Part shown: positions 41,306 to 50,783 of the stretch, piece after piece
Layout: each line of letters starts with the position of its first letter
How positions within the stretch are numbered: the first letter of the stretch is position 1
NCBI GenBank assembly: GCA_963752965.1
Contig: CAVWAJ010000009.1
Span: 372,001-436,000 of the forward strand
Length of the DNA: 64,000 nucleotides
Reading direction: 5' to 3'
Source: QHXW01 sp963752965
GTDB taxonomy: Bacteria; Acidobacteriota; Terriglobia; Bryobacterales; Bryobacteraceae
Translations under genes and position numbers: made by a program
The notes under the pieces: model-generated
Seen by the model: the letters and a program-made list of their open reading frames with translations, nothing else
Told to the model about the DNA's origin: nothing
Databases searched by the model: none

Positions 41306-42310
41306 CTACCTCGCCGCCCAGGCGAGCCCGTCCACGCCTTTCCCCGCCTCGATCAGCCGGTTCACTTTCCAATCCGCCAGGCTGATCTCGGCCACTTGCC
41401 GGCTCACGTCGCACGACACGTACGCCACCTTGTTGTCGGGCCGTATGAGCACTTCCTGTGGAATCTTCGGGACGTCGATCACGTGGGCAACCTTCATCGT
41501 GTGCAGGTCCACCGCCGCCGCCTGGTTGGTTTTCTGAATCGCGGCCACCAGCCATCGGCCGTCGGGTGTGAGCGCCGTTCCATACGCCGGAGCCGGCAGA
41601 TCCACCCACTGCTCCACCTTATTGGTCTTCGTGTCAATCACCGCAAGCCGCGGGCTCGTCTGGTCGGCCGTGAAGACCCATCGATCGTCATTCGAAATCG
41701 AGATGCGCTGCGTGGTCTTTGAAACCGGGATCATCGCGATCGTCTTCTTCGCGTCGAGATCAAGCACCGAAACAGTTCCTGGCCCAACGTTCGCCGTGTA
41801 GCCGCGCTTGCCATCGTGCGAGATCACGAGCATGTGCGATTCCGGCGCGCCGGTCGGAACCGTGCCGACAATCTTCAACGACTTCGGATCGATGATGGAG
41901 ATACTGTTTTCGAGCTCGGTCGTGACGTAGAGCAGCCCGTTCTTCGGTCCAAAAAGCGGGCAATGCGGCCGGACGCCCTTGCCGAAATCGAGATTGCCCG
42001 TCACCTTCTGCGAAGCAATATCGATTGCCACCATATTGGTGCCGTCGGTGCCAGGCTTGCCCACGCCCGAGTTTCCATAAATCGGCACGTAGGCAGTTCT
42101 GCCATCGGGCGAAGCGATCAGCTCATGGCCCGTCACGCCGCCCTCAGGAACCGTGGCCACCTGACGGCCGCTCTCGGGGTCGATAATCCCCATGGTCTGC
42201 TCGCCCTTGTTGGCGACAATCAGCACCGCGCTCGATGTAAACGACGAAGCAAGAAACGGCATCGCTGCCAAAGCAATCGCGATCGGTAAACCAACTGTCA
42301 TGCGAAGCAC
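41306..42310 (-). CDS. Secreted YVTN-type beta-propeller protein
   Basis: A 334-residue protein with signal peptide (IAIALAAMPFLASSF) and repeated blades of about 42 residues (VLIVANKGEQTMGIIDPESG, LLYVTTELENSISIIDPKS, YTANVGPGTVSVLDLDAKK, WVFTADQTSPRLAVIDTKT). It is of the 40-residue YVTN / surface-layer propeller type, usually a binding scaffold in the periplasm or on the surface. No catalytic residues can be claimed. Confidence 0.85.
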   Translation of the reverse strand: MLRMTVGLPIAIALAAMPFLASSFTSSAVLIVANKGEQTMGIIDPESGRQVATVPEGGVTGHELIASPDGRTAYVPIYGNSGVGKPGTDGTNMVAIDIASQKVTGNLDFGKGVRPHCPLFGPKNGLLYVTTELENSISIIDPKSLKIVGTVPTGAPESHMLVISHDGKRGYTANVGPGTVSVLDLDAKKTIAMIPVSKTTQRISISNDDRWVFTADQTSPRLAVIDTKTNKVEQWVDLPAPAYGTALTPDGRWLVAAIQKTNQAAAVDLHTMKVAHVIDVPKIPQEVLIRPDNKVAYVSCDVSRQVAEISLADWKVNRLIEAGKGVDGLAWAAR

Positions 42311-42405
42311 TTTCTCCTCCAGGCCGAAGAATTCTGTTTGTCGATTATACAGCGTGCTGCGCCACGGTCTGAGGACCGGCTCTCCCCGCGCTACAATTCC
42401 TTCTT

Positions 42406-43560
42406 ATGCGCATCACCGCCATCGATACCTACATAGCCGGTAATCCCTGGAAGAATTGGCTCTTTGCGAAGGTCTCCACTGACGAGGGCATTCACGGCGT
42501 CGGCGAGGGAACTCTCAACTATTTCGCCAAAACCATCGAAGCCGCCATCCATGAGCTCACGCCGCTCATCCTCGGCATGGACCCGTTCCAGGTGGAAATT
42601 ATTTCCCAGCGCCTGGTTCGCGACGTCTACTCCGATGGCGCGCAAGTCCATATGTGCGCCGTCGCGGCCATCGAAATCGCGCTCTGGGACATCATTGGCA
42701 AAGCCACCAACCAGCCCATCTACAACCTGTGGGGTGGCCGTTGCCACGAAAAGCTCCGCGCCTACGCCAACGGCTGGTATCGCGGCCCGCGCACTCCGGA
42801 AAGCTTCGCCGAAAAAGCAAAGAAAGTCGCCGACAAGGGTTACACGGCCCTGAAATTTGACCCCTTCGGTTCGGCCTGGCGCACGCTCTCGCGCTATGAC
42901 TTTGATCTTTCAGTAGATATCATTCGCGCGGTGCGCGATGCCGTCGGGCCGACGGTCGATCTGCTCATCGAAGGTCATTCGCGGTTCAACGTCGCCACTG
43001 CCGTTGAGTTTTCCCAAGCCATTCACCAGTTCCGCCCGGCCTGGTTCGAGGAACCCGTACCGCACACCAATATTAATGCAATGGTTGAGGTGGCGCGGCG
43101 CAGCCCTGTTCCCATAGCCACCGGTGAAAGTTTATCCAACAAGCAGCAATTCGCGGAACTTCTCAAGTATGACGTAGTGAACATCCTCCAGCCGGAGCCA
43201 CTGAACCTGGGCGGCTTGCTTCCCGCCCGGATTATCGCCGGAATGGTGGACGCCCACTACGGCGTGATCGCGCCGCATAGCGCACAGGGCCCGGTATGCT
43301 CCGCGGCGTGCGCGCAGCTTAACGCTTCCATCCCTAACTTCTTCATTCACGAGATCTTCGATGAATTTAACGAGCCTTGGGAAAAGCAGATTGTGACGCA
43401 TCCAATCGAAGTGGTGAACGGCTACATCGAAGTTTCCGAGCGGCCCGGCCTGGGGCTCGATCTCAATATCGAAGAAATCCAGAGGCACCCGTACCGGCAA
43501 GAAAACTATCTACCTCTGTTCAAACCGGGTTGGGAGCGGCGGGAACCACAGAAAGTATGA
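42406..43560 (+). CDS. Mandelate racemase/muconate lactonizing enzyme family dehydratase
   Basis: A 384-residue enolase-superfamily enzyme. The N-terminal capping domain (MRITAIDTYIAGNPWKNWLF) precedes the barrel with the Lys motif GYTALKFDPFG, metal ligands in LLIEGHSRF, WFEEPVP and IATGESL, and a likely general base His in VIAPHSAQGPV. The pattern is closest to the galactonate/gluconate-type acid-sugar dehydratases. It removes water from a sugar acid after proton abstraction; the exact substrate cannot be named. Monocistronic. Confidence 0.88.
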   Translation: MRITAIDTYIAGNPWKNWLFAKVSTDEGIHGVGEGTLNYFAKTIEAAIHELTPLILGMDPFQVEIISQRLVRDVYSDGAQVHMCAVAAIEIALWDIIGKATNQPIYNLWGGRCHEKLRAYANGWYRGPRTPESFAEKAKKVADKGYTALKFDPFGSAWRTLSRYDFDLSVDIIRAVRDAVGPTVDLLIEGHSRFNVATAVEFSQAIHQFRPAWFEEPVPHTNINAMVEVARRSPVPIATGESLSNKQQFAELLKYDVVNILQPEPLNLGGLLPARIIAGMVDAHYGVIAPHSAQGPVCSAACAQLNASIPNFFIHEIFDEFNEPWEKQIVTHPIEVVNGYIEVSERPGLGLDLNIEEIQRHPYRQENYLPLFKPGWERREPQKV

Positions 43561-43697
43561 ATTAAATTCCCTCCATGTAATTTCGTAAGGTATACACCTG
43601 TCGAGAATTTACGCAGTCATCTGATTCCTTATGTATTTTCAATAAGTTAGCGAGTGGTAGCCGCCTTGCAATATAGATTAGCAGTTGAAGTGGCGCG

Positions 43698-43760
43698 AAC
43701 CGGCGGGCCTCGCACAGGATGCTGAGAAGCACAAAGTGCGGACCGCCGGTTTTTTATTTT
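43698..43760 (+). terminator. Large bipartite hairpin with U-tract
   Basis: AACCGGCGG (43698-43706) pairs with CCGCCGGTT (43743-43751), and inside it CGCAC pairs with GTGCG around a small TGC/GCA loop; TTTTTTATTTTT follows on the plus strand. It is an intrinsic terminator for the dehydratase transcript, although 140 bases past its stop, and is large enough to be the end of a small RNA. It also touches the stop of the convergent gene. Confidence 0.7.
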
Positions 43761-43972
43761 TCCAGCTCTACTGGAATACCGGACCGTTTCAGCGTCGCCC
43801 CCACATCCGCCGACCGTAGCCGCGAGGCGTCGTAGTCGACGACAATCTCCTCGGTCGGGGCTACCAGCTGAACCCGCATAATGCCATAGATGGAATGCGC
43901 CAAGGCGATGCGCGACATGGCCCGCTCGTCGAGCGGGCGCTCTAACCGAAAGCGAATCTGTACTTTAGTCAT
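43754..43972 (-). CDS. HMA-fold-like small protein without CxxC
   Basis: A 72-residue protein whose predicted beta-alpha-beta-beta-alpha-beta pattern (VQIRFRLERPLDE, AMSRIALAHSIYGIMRVQLV, EEIVVDYDASRLRSADVGATLKRSGIPVEL) resembles heavy-metal-associated domains. The usual metal-binding CxxC is absent, so a metal-chaperone role is unlikely. It is the last of three genes with thiD. Confidence 0.65.
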   Translation of the reverse strand: MTKVQIRFRLERPLDERAMSRIALAHSIYGIMRVQLVAPTEEIVVDYDASRLRSADVGATLKRSGIPVELEK

Positions 43973-43976
43973 GATG

Positions 43977-44171
43977 CTAGATGGGAACGTCGCGGAAACC
44001 GTCCAATTCCTCCAGTAGTTCTTGAATCAACGCATTATGGCCGTGCGAACTCAGCCAGGCTCGTAGCAGCTCAGTCACCGGCGCGGCGACCGACTCCTCG
44101 GCGCCGGGTTCGAAACGCAACGGGATCTCGGAGCGGCCAATTGCCTCAAGTAACAGTTCAGGAAATTTCAT
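43977..44171 (-). CDS. Small acidic protein of unknown function
   Basis: 64 residues, mostly helical and acidic (ESVAAPVTELLRAWLSSHG, ALIQELLEELDGF). I do not recognise it. Its start overlaps the thiD stop by 4 bases and its end lies 4 bases before the next gene, so it belongs to the thiD transcript. Confidence 0.65.
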   Translation of the reverse strand: MKFPELLLEAIGRSEIPLRFEPGAEESVAAPVTELLRAWLSSHGHNALIQELLEELDGFRDVPI

Positions 44172-44974
44172 GCACCAGACACTCGGTGAGCCAGTTGGAT
44201 ATTGGCGTGGTGGTTCAAAGGTCCGGAACCGCGGCCCAAGCCCGGTGCGGTGCGAATCGCTTCGGTGACGAACGCTTTCGCGGTCTCGACGGCTTGCTCC
44301 AGCAGCGCGCCTTTCGCCAACTCGGCGGTAATGGCGGCGGAGTAGGTGCAGCCGGTGCCGTGAGTATTTGTGGTATCGATGCGCGCGGCGCGAAATTCAC
44401 GGGTGAGGCCGGTGGTGTAAAGAAGATCCACGGCATCGCCCTCCAGATGGCCTCCCTTCACCAGAACCGCCTTCGCACCCATGTCATGCAACTGGCGAGC
44501 AGCGCGACGCATGCCGTCAAGATCCTGGACCTCGAGTCCGGTGAGGGCTTCGGCCTCGGCCAGGTTCGGAGTCAGCAAGGAGGCTTGGGGCACCAGTTCA
44601 TTGCGAATGGCAGACACGGCGTCGCTAGAGGCCAGGGACTTGCCATGCTGGCTCACGATGACGGGATCCACGACCAGCGGAAAGCGGAAATCCTCGGCGG
44701 CCCGTGCGACGGCTTCGACAGTAGAACGAGTGCCGAGCGCTCCGGTTTTGGCGGCCGCGGGGGGAATATCGTCGAGCACGGCGCGAAGCTGGTGCAGAAC
44801 CAGCACGGCTGGCAGGCATTCGATGTACTCCAAAGCGACGGTGTTCTGAACGGTAACGAGCGTTACGACCGCTTCGCCGTAGACGCCCAATTGGTGGAAA
44901 GTTTTGAGATCGGCTTGCAGACCCGCGCCACCGGAAGGGTCAGAGCCGGCGATCGTAAGGGCAACGGCGTGCAT
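44168..44974 (-). CDS. thiD: Hydroxymethylpyrimidine/phosphomethylpyrimidine kinase
   Basis: Phosphorylates HMP and HMP-phosphate for thiamine synthesis. 268 residues of the PfkB/ribokinase fold: ALTIAGSDPSGGAGLQADLK at the N terminus, VDPVIVSQHG in the middle, and the anion-hole/catalytic motif THGTGCTYSAAI near residue 210. First of three overlapping genes. I saw no thi-box riboswitch in the short region upstream, and the other thiamine genes are not in the window. Confidence 0.93.
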   Translation of the reverse strand: MHAVALTIAGSDPSGGAGLQADLKTFHQLGVYGEAVVTLVTVQNTVALEYIECLPAVLVLHQLRAVLDDIPPAAAKTGALGTRSTVEAVARAAEDFRFPLVVDPVIVSQHGKSLASSDAVSAIRNELVPQASLLTPNLAEAEALTGLEVQDLDGMRRAARQLHDMGAKAVLVKGGHLEGDAVDLLYTTGLTREFRAARIDTTNTHGTGCTYSAAITAELAKGALLEQAVETAKAFVTEAIRTAPGLGRGSGPLNHHANIQLAHRVSGA

Positions 44975-44989
44975 GATCGGGACCTACGA

Positions 44990-47587
44990 TTATCGTACCG
45001 CGATCGTGACTCCGGGTTGGCTGGACGCGGTTCCGATTTCAAGCGTCACGGGTACGAGTCCGGTAGAGGCTAGATTTGAGGGAACGACGGCATTGACTTG
45101 CAGCAGTCCCGAGAAGCCAGGCGCTTCCCCGGCAAAGACGATTTTGGCCAATGAGCCACCGATGATGACCGTGACGGGCAGCACGGGCCGTGGATAGGGC
45201 GCAACGGCGGGTTGGCCGTCAGCACTCCCCGGATTCGTGGCTCCTTCCCCCGTCGCGTAGAGCGCGATGATCGACCCGCGGGGCGCCGGATCGAAGGTCG
45301 AGTTCAAAGTCCCGTCCTGATTACCGGCAGAGGCCAGACCTGTGCCCGCGCCCACGGTGAAAATTCCTGGCGCAGACGCGGCGACTGGCACGGTGACTGT
45401 GCCGTGCGACTGTCCCTGATACATGACCTCGACGTCCACACTGCTCTTGCCCGCGATCTCATAAGGCACCTGCGCCATGATTTCGCTGTCCTGGACATAG
45501 AACAAAGGGGCGGGTTGGCCGTCGAACAAAACCTGCGTCTGGCCAAGCCCGGTTGGTGTGATGCCGGAAGGACTGCTGACGGGAGCGACGGGACCGATGC
45601 CCAACCCGAAGATGGCAGCGATTTCTCCGGGCGCAATGGCGCCCGTGAGCATGCTGGCCGCGTTGACCACGGCGAGCGGCGCGACTTGCTGAGACGCCAC
45701 TGACGTAGGAGCGAAACCGGGCGACAGTTTCCGGATGCGATTGTTGCCGGTGTCGGCGATCCAGATGTTGCTGGAAGCGTCCACCAGCAGACCCGTGGGG
45801 CCACTCAACACTCCGGAGAGAGCGGGGCCGCCATCGCCGTCAAAATCCGCCGCGCCGGTTCCCGCGATAGTCCTGACTTTGCCGTCAGAGCCGATGACGC
45901 GAATGCGATTGTTGCCGGTGTCGGCGATGTAGAGATTTCCGTGCGCATCCGCGGCAATTCCGCCGGGCGAGTTGAACTTGGCAGTGAGGGCAGAGCCGCC
46001 GTCACCAGCGAAACCGGGCGTGCCGGTTCCCGCGATCACGTACGCGCGGCCCGTCGGGTCAATGGAGAGAATCTTGTTGTCGGGCCCATCGGCGATGTAG
46101 ACGTTGCCCGAGGTATCAACAGCAACGGAGCTGACCGGCGTCTGGGCGACGGTGGTGATGGTGGTGTCGAGCCGTAGCGCGCGCACACGCTGGTTGCCCT
46201 TGTCGGCGAAGTAGACGGTGCCATCAGGGCCCATCGCCATGGCGCCAGGTGAGAAGAGCTGGGCTGCGGCGCCGGGCAAGCCATCGCCATTGAACCCAGG
46301 AATGCCGGTTCCGGCGATCGTAGCGATGTTGCCGGAGCCAAGGATCACCTGGATGCGGTCATTGTTCTGATCGGCGATGTAGACGGTGCCGGACTGGCCG
46401 ACCGCTACGCCGCCTGGAAAACTCAGCTCATTGTCGCCGGCGCCGGAGGTTCCGTCTCCATCGATCGTGGAGATCACGCCGGTAGAGTCAACCGTGCGCA
46501 GCCGCAGATTCTTTTGGTCGGCGATGTACAGTACGCCGGTGGCGTCTAGCGCGATGGCCACAGGACTATTCAGGCGCGCCGAGTTCGCAGGGCCACCATC
46601 ACCGCTGAATGAGTACGCGCCATCGCCCGCAATCGTTTTCTGTGCGAGCGAGGAGGTTAATTCGTACACGTACGCGCCGCTGGCAAGGAAGAGATCGCCC
46701 GCGGCATCCGCAGCCAGATCGCGGCCAATGCCGGGCAGTGTGTTGATGGCGCCGATGGGGGTGAGTTGCTGGATGCGCAGGTTGTTGCTGTCGGCGACAT
46801 CGAGGTTGCCGGCGCTATCGACGGCGACGCCGGTGGGCAGATTGAGCTGATTGGGGAGCGCTGCGCCTGCGTCGCCGGTGCCCAGAATTGTGGTGATGAT
46901 GCCGTTCGCCACTTTGCGCACGCGATTGTTGCTGCTATCGGCGATGTAAAGATTTCCAGAACTGTCGAATGCCAGGCCGCAAGGAAAGGAAAGCTGAGCG
47001 GCGGTGGCCGGGCCGCCATCGCCGGCGAATCCGGCGACGCCCGTACCCGCGACGTTCTGCAATGTGCCACCGGCGGCGAACATCCACACATGGGCGCCAC
47101 CGAACTCGGAGATATAGAGATTGCCGGCCGAATCCACGGCCACGTTGCGGGGGGCGTGCAGCTTGTCGGTACCACTAACGGTAGTTATGGTGCCGGCGGG
47201 GCTGACCATGCGGATGCGGTTGTTGCCGAGATCGGCGATATAAAGGTTGCCCGCAGTGTCAACGGCGATTCCGTAGGGCGTGTTGAGGCGGGCAGCGGAC
47301 GCGGGACCACCATCGCCACGAAAGCTGGGAAAACCGTCGCCCGCGATGGTGGAAATGGTTCCGTCCGTGCCGACTTTGCGGACGCGATGATCGTTCGAAT
47401 CAGCGATGTAGACGTTGCCCGCAGAGTCGACGGCGACGCCTTCGGCATCGCTCAAGGCGGCCGAGGTGGCGGGACCGCCATCGCCCACGAAACTGCTACC
47501 GGCCACGGTGGCGATGGTGTAGGCAGTTGGCGCGGGTGTACCCGCGGATAGAACGAAGGGGAGGAGAGCGAGAGGAATAAATCTCAT
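44990..47587 (-). CDS. Secreted NHL-repeat protein with TIGR03437 domain
   Basis: An 865-residue exported protein (signal MRFIPLALLPFVLSAG). About eleven NHL-type blades repeat the pattern 'GVAVDSAGNVYIADSNDHRVRK' with minor changes (VDTAGNLYIADLGNNRIRM, VDSAGNLDVADSNNLRIQQ and so on), alternating with G-x-GGPA-x-SA linkers such as FVGDGGPATSAAL. The last 210 residues (from FGLGIGPVAPVSSPSG) match the TIGR03437 domain described from Solibacter usitatus, with YVQDSEIMAQVPYEI and ALYATGEGATNPGSADG. It is probably a cell-surface adhesion or glycan-binding scaffold. Confidence 0.9.
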   Translation of the reverse strand: MRFIPLALLPFVLSAGTPAPTAYTIATVAGSSFVGDGGPATSAALSDAEGVAVDSAGNVYIADSNDHRVRKVGTDGTISTIAGDGFPSFRGDGGPASAARLNTPYGIAVDTAGNLYIADLGNNRIRMVSPAGTITTVSGTDKLHAPRNVAVDSAGNLYISEFGGAHVWMFAAGGTLQNVAGTGVAGFAGDGGPATAAQLSFPCGLAFDSSGNLYIADSSNNRVRKVANGIITTILGTGDAGAALPNQLNLPTGVAVDSAGNLDVADSNNLRIQQLTPIGAINTLPGIGRDLAADAAGDLFLASGAYVYELTSSLAQKTIAGDGAYSFSGDGGPANSARLNSPVAIALDATGVLYIADQKNLRLRTVDSTGVISTIDGDGTSGAGDNELSFPGGVAVGQSGTVYIADQNNDRIQVILGSGNIATIAGTGIPGFNGDGLPGAAAQLFSPGAMAMGPDGTVYFADKGNQRVRALRLDTTITTVAQTPVSSVAVDTSGNVYIADGPDNKILSIDPTGRAYVIAGTGTPGFAGDGGSALTAKFNSPGGIAADAHGNLYIADTGNNRIRVIGSDGKVRTIAGTGAADFDGDGGPALSGVLSGPTGLLVDASSNIWIADTGNNRIRKLSPGFAPTSVASQQVAPLAVVNAASMLTGAIAPGEIAAIFGLGIGPVAPVSSPSGITPTGLGQTQVLFDGQPAPLFYVQDSEIMAQVPYEIAGKSSVDVEVMYQGQSHGTVTVPVAASAPGIFTVGAGTGLASAGNQDGTLNSTFDPAPRGSIIALYATGEGATNPGSADGQPAVAPYPRPVLPVTVIIGGSLAKIVFAGEAPGFSGLLQVNAVVPSNLASTGLVPVTLEIGTASSQPGVTIAVR

Positions 47588-47647
47588 GGCTTATTACTGA
47601 AGTGAACCGGTGCTAAAGAAAATCTCTTCTCGTCCGATGAGCTATGT

Positions 47648-49444
47648 GTGAGGGTATTGCGTTCTTTAGGCCTGGCGGTATTTGGAGTGACAACTCTGGC
47701 CGCCGAAATTATCCATTTAAAAACCAGAGACATCGATCCGCTGCCAGACCGGACGGCGTACCTGGCGAGTCCTTTGCAGCGGCGAGCGGCGGGGACGTCG
47801 CACTACATGGTTCAGTTCAGCACGCCGGTCAGCGCGGAGATGCTGGAACAATTGCGTGCGCGCGGCGTCACGTTAACCGGCTTTCTGCCGCGCTCAACAG
47901 TAATGGTCGCGGCGCCGGACGATTTCTCGCTGCAAGGGCTGCCGGTCCGCTGGGTGGGACGGCTGGAGCAACGCGACAAGATCAGCCCGCTGATCCTGGC
48001 GCAAAGGGGCACGGCCGATGGGCTGCGCACCTACGTGGTGGAGTTTCACTCGGACGTGAACATGAAGGAAGCCCGCGTCATGATCCGGGAGCACGGATTG
48101 CGCCTAATGGAAAACCCATACCTGACGCCGCACGACCTGCTGGCCAGCGGGCGCTTTGGAGACCTTTCACGTCTGGCTTCCTGGGATGAGGTGGCGTACA
48201 TCTTTCCGGCTTCGCCGGAATTGGTGGCGGGCAAGCACGTGTATGCGTGCGCGGGAGCGATTGTCGCCTCGAGCACAGTGGCGCAGTACGGGGGCGTAGG
48301 CTATCCATGGGACGTCACAGGCCCGAACGGGTTGACAGTGGGCTACTACTTTTCGCAGTTGACCCCAAAGCTGCCGGCGAACTCGATCCAATCCCAGATC
48401 CTGCGAGCGTTCAAGGAGTGGTCTGCGTACGCGAACGTGACCTTCAGTGCCGCGACGAACGCGGCAGCGCCACAGACGGCCAACATTCTATTTGCGAACG
48501 GCGCTCACGGCGATCCTTATCCGTTCGACGGTCCCAGTATTCTGGCGCATACGTTCTACCCGGCGCCCACGAATCCGGAGCCGATCGCCGGCGACATGCA
48601 CTTCAACGATGACGAGCGCTGGCAGATAGGAGCGGATATGGATCTGTACAGCGTGGCCTTGCACGAGGCCGGCCATGCGCTGGGCCTGATCCACACCGAC
48701 GACCCGACCGACGTGATGTATCCGTACTACCAGCTGCGCACGACGTTAGCTCCGGGCGATATTTCGGTTGTGCAGTGCTACTACGGCGCGGCTCCGGGCT
48801 CGACGCCCTCGCAACCGGCTCCGCCGCCCACGCCGTTGACGCTGACGGTGCAAAGTCCGGCCGCGACATCTACGACGACGGCATCCTCGGTCCCGATCTC
48901 CGGCACGACGTCCGGTGGCGTGAGCCCGGTGCAGATTGCCTGGAGCACGACGAATGGCCAGGTAGGCAACGCCATCGGTTCCACGAACTGGACGATCGCG
49001 GCGGTCCCGCTTGGCTTGGGCGTAAACAGCATTACGATCACCGCATTCGATGCCGCCAGCCATATGGCCACGCAGACAATCAACGTCACGGAGCAATCGC
49101 AGCAGACACCTACGTCATCCAGTGCGCCCACTACGCCCTCGGGGCCGTCATCGCCCAGTTCACCTGACACCACGCCGCCCTCGTTGCAGATCACGAATCC
49201 GGCATCCACGATCGTTTCGACCAGCGCGAACGCCATTACGTTCCAGGGCTTAGCATCCGACAACGTGGGCGTCACCGCGGTGACGTGGACCAATTCCACG
49301 GGTACATCAGGCACCGCGACAGGCACCGCCATGTGGGTGGCCGCGGGCATTCCGCTGCTGGTGGGCTCGAATACGATTACGATCCGCGCTTTTGACGCCG
49401 CCGGAAATTCCTCCTGGCGGGCGGTTACGGTGGTGCGGCAGTAA
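47648..49444 (+). CDS. Secreted matrixin-family zinc metalloprotease
   Basis: A 598-residue exported protease. The active-site helix HEAGHALGLIHTDD gives the three zinc His, and DVMYPYYQ supplies the Met-turn, as in matrixins/metzincins (about residues 339-360). Before it lies a propeptide-like region (30-200); after it come a Pro/Ser/Thr-rich linker and two Ig-like beta domains (about 395-480 and 515-598) that may bind surfaces. The GTG at 47648 starts a hydrophobic signal (LRSLGLAVFGVTTLAAE). Unpaired with an inhibitor gene. Confidence 0.88.
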   Translation: MRVLRSLGLAVFGVTTLAAEIIHLKTRDIDPLPDRTAYLASPLQRRAAGTSHYMVQFSTPVSAEMLEQLRARGVTLTGFLPRSTVMVAAPDDFSLQGLPVRWVGRLEQRDKISPLILAQRGTADGLRTYVVEFHSDVNMKEARVMIREHGLRLMENPYLTPHDLLASGRFGDLSRLASWDEVAYIFPASPELVAGKHVYACAGAIVASSTVAQYGGVGYPWDVTGPNGLTVGYYFSQLTPKLPANSIQSQILRAFKEWSAYANVTFSAATNAAAPQTANILFANGAHGDPYPFDGPSILAHTFYPAPTNPEPIAGDMHFNDDERWQIGADMDLYSVALHEAGHALGLIHTDDPTDVMYPYYQLRTTLAPGDISVVQCYYGAAPGSTPSQPAPPPTPLTLTVQSPAATSTTTASSVPISGTTSGGVSPVQIAWSTTNGQVGNAIGSTNWTIAAVPLGLGVNSITITAFDAASHMATQTINVTEQSQQTPTSSSAPTTPSGPSSPSSPDTTPPSLQITNPASTIVSTSANAITFQGLASDNVGVTAVTWTNSTGTSGTATGTAMWVAAGIPLLVGSNTITIRAFDAAGNSSWRAVTVVRQ

Positions 49445-49464
49445 CGGCCGCGCTTGCCTGCCGG

Positions 49465-50778
49465 CTAGAACTCGCCGCGCAGCACTTCGTAGAAAATCCG
49501 GATGCCCTTTTGAAATTCGGCGATCGGGATGTGCTCCCGATCGCTGTGCATGGAACCGGCGGTCGAGAGGTCGAGAACCATGGGCGTGAAACCGTAGGCG
49601 GTTACGCCTTTGACGCGCAGTTTGTTCGAGTCGGTGCCATGCGGCACGAGCATGGGCGTCACAATGGCATCGGGATGCACGGTCAAAATGGCGCGCCGCA
49701 TGGCTTCGAACAAGGGCGTCCGGCTGTTGGATGCGCCGGGATCCTCGGGCGAGCTGATGGCCTCAACCGTCACCCGCTGGTCGTTAATGCGCGCTTTCAT
49801 TTCGGACATGAACTCGGCGGCATTGACGCCCGGCAGCAGGCGGCAATCGAGCGTGGCCTCGGCGGCGGAGGGAATCACATTCACTTTAACGGGCGAACCG
49901 ACGCCCGAGGTCAGCGTGGTGAGCGACACGGTGTTCGCCTGAATCGCGGCGGTGTACTTGTTGGGGGCGAGCGGCTCGCCGATGGCACGGATCATTTCGG
50001 CGATCACCGGATGAGGTTTCGCCGGCGATAGCACCATCGCTTTCTGAAGCGCCGTGAGCAGAGTGACGTTGGCGTTGTCCTGGATGGGTTGCGAACCGTG
50101 CGCCGCCGTGCCGTGCGCCTGCACCCGCAGCCACAAGGTTTGCTTTTCACCCACTTCGATGCCGAACACCAGCTTGCCCCGCGCCAGGATTTCGCGGGTG
50201 CCGAATCCGCCTTCGTCGAGCACGTATTCCGCGTCGATATCTGGATAGTGGTTGTCGATCATCCAGCGGATTCCGTACGTGCCGTTGTTCTCTTCATCGG
50301 CGGTTGAGAGCAGGACGATGTCGCGCGCGGGCATGATGCCGGATTTTTTAAGCGTTACGAGCGCCATCATCTGCTCGATCGCAATGCCCTTCATGTCCAT
50401 CGTGCCGCGGCCCCAGATCTCGCCGTTTTGGATGACCGCGGCGAAGGGATCGAACTTCCACGCCTTGCGGTCTACGGGCACGACGTCGAGATGGTTTAGT
50501 AGCAGCAGGGGCTTCTTCGAGCGGTCGCGGCCGGCCACGCGCGCCACCAGGTTGGTTTGGCCGCCGGGCCCGCTAGTGTAAAGCTGCGCCTCGATGCCTC
50601 CCTGTTCGAGAACGCGCTTCACGAAGTTGGCGGCTGCGGCGGTGTTGGCCGGAGGGTCGATGGACTCGATGCGCACGTACTGCTGCAAAAGATCGAGAGC
50701 GTTTTGCCCGATGCGGTCCCAATCGGGTTCGGCCGCGCATGCCACCACGGCGACGAGAAATAACGGTGCCAGTTTCAT
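49465..50778 (-). CDS. Exported M20-family metallopeptidase
   Basis: 437 residues starting at ATG 50778 (GGAG upstream). A signal peptide (MKLAPLFLVAVVACAAE) suggests a periplasmic or secreted enzyme. The metal centre is visible in LLLNHLDVVPVD (His/Asp) and in TADEENNGTYG (Glu/Glu), with the lid-domain His in AHGTAAHGSQP and the terminal His region SMHSDREH. It should be an aminoacylase, carboxypeptidase or dipeptidase. Five bases after the kinase gene, so last in a three-gene operon. Confidence 0.9.
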   Translation of the reverse strand: MKLAPLFLVAVVACAAEPDWDRIGQNALDLLQQYVRIESIDPPANTAAAANFVKRVLEQGGIEAQLYTSGPGGQTNLVARVAGRDRSKKPLLLLNHLDVVPVDRKAWKFDPFAAVIQNGEIWGRGTMDMKGIAIEQMMALVTLKKSGIMPARDIVLLSTADEENNGTYGIRWMIDNHYPDIDAEYVLDEGGFGTREILARGKLVFGIEVGEKQTLWLRVQAHGTAAHGSQPIQDNANVTLLTALQKAMVLSPAKPHPVIAEMIRAIGEPLAPNKYTAAIQANTVSLTTLTSGVGSPVKVNVIPSAAEATLDCRLLPGVNAAEFMSEMKARINDQRVTVEAISSPEDPGASNSRTPLFEAMRRAILTVHPDAIVTPMLVPHGTDSNKLRVKGVTAYGFTPMVLDLSTAGSMHSDREHIPIAEFQKGIRIFYEVLRGEF

Positions 50779-50783
50779 ATTCT

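Noticed and set aside
44975..44989. Thiamine riboswitch upstream of thiD
   Set aside because: The gap is only 15 bases and no thi-box sequence is present.
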